From assembly GCA_000830255.1 (NCBI GenBank), contig JQIT01000002.1, forward strand, positions 117,020-181,019: 64,000 nt of DNA. Reading direction: 5' to 3'. Origin of the DNA: Sulfuricurvum sp. PC08-66 (GTDB lineage: Bacteria; Campylobacterota; Campylobacteria; Campylobacterales; Sulfurimonadaceae). This document shows positions 63,984 to 64,000 of the stretch, one piece after another. The notes under the pieces are model-generated. The model was not told the DNA's origin. It worked only from the letters and a program-made list of their open reading frames with translations, and did not search any database. A program made the position numbers and the translations under genes. Each line of letters opens with the position of its first letter. The first letter of the stretch is position 1.

Positions 63984-64000
63984 TCTAACGCTCAAAAGGT

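Overview
The window is an almost gap-free stretch of chromosome from a member of the Campylobacterota (the former Epsilonproteobacteria). Evidence: the order tRNA-Trp, secE, nusG, rplKAJL, rpoB, rpoC, rpsL, rpsG, fusA; a neighbourhood of waaA, HP0958-like zinc-ribbon gene, nif3 and glyQ that I recall from Helicobacter; cheZ next to a U32 peptidase gene; a csd1/ccmA-type cell-shape pair; an OprD-like 'Opr' porin; and frequent TTG/GTG starts. rpoB and rpoC are separate genes, unlike the fused gene of Helicobacter and Wolinella. Base composition looks mid-40s % GC by eye, which fits a Sulfuricurvum/Sulfurovum/Sulfurimonas-like organism better than Campylobacter or Helicobacter. The genus is inference.

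Layout. (1) 1-6812, minus strand: a surface-polysaccharide operon led by a MarR-type EPS regulator, then a GT4 and three GT2 glycosyltransferases, which are visibly AT-rich and probably acquired. It ends with a WbpL/WecA-like sugar-phosphate transferase, a WbpM/PglF-like 4,6-dehydratase and the start of rmlA. (2) 6945-12227: rho, murI, a LOS-core-type glycosyltransferase, dnaX and a YmdB-like phosphoesterase. dnaX holds a ten-A run with a -1 frame stop directly after it. (3) 12230-27639, minus: an alpha-carbonic anhydrase lipoprotein, then a very compact run (small membrane protein, leuS, lptE, diguanylate cyclase, folC, M23 peptidase, bactofilin, mfd, porin), and yajC-secD-secF upstream of it. 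The M23 peptidase and bactofilin genes overlap by 208 nt in different frames. (4) 27758-30850, plus: a two-component system followed by two small exported proteins and an outer-membrane barrel. (5) 30847-44881, minus: a Y-family polymerase; ffh-rpsP-khpA-rimM-trmD-rplS; a glyQ operon containing a NYN-LOTUS protein, Nif3, zinc-ribbon protein, waaA and a pseudouridine synthase; purE with DUF3972/DUF89-type genes; and cheZ with a U32 peptidase. (6) 44962-48115, plus: a PHP phosphatase, glnA and a TrmH-type methyltransferase. (7) 48080-64000, minus: a TPR protein and a thioredoxin, then the str and rif transcription/translation operons back to tRNA-Trp.

Transcription is organised in long operons with ATGA/GTGA/TAATG stop-start overlaps. 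No insertion sequence, prophage, CRISPR array or rRNA was seen, and no stretch longer than 300 bases lacks a gene. The best leads for new biology are the dnaX slippage site, the overlapping cell-shape genes, the two-component/envelope operon, and a short palindrome-rich spacer before secF's downstream operon. Motif, frame and spacing statements were read directly from the sequence. Family assignments rest on motif recognition without a database search.
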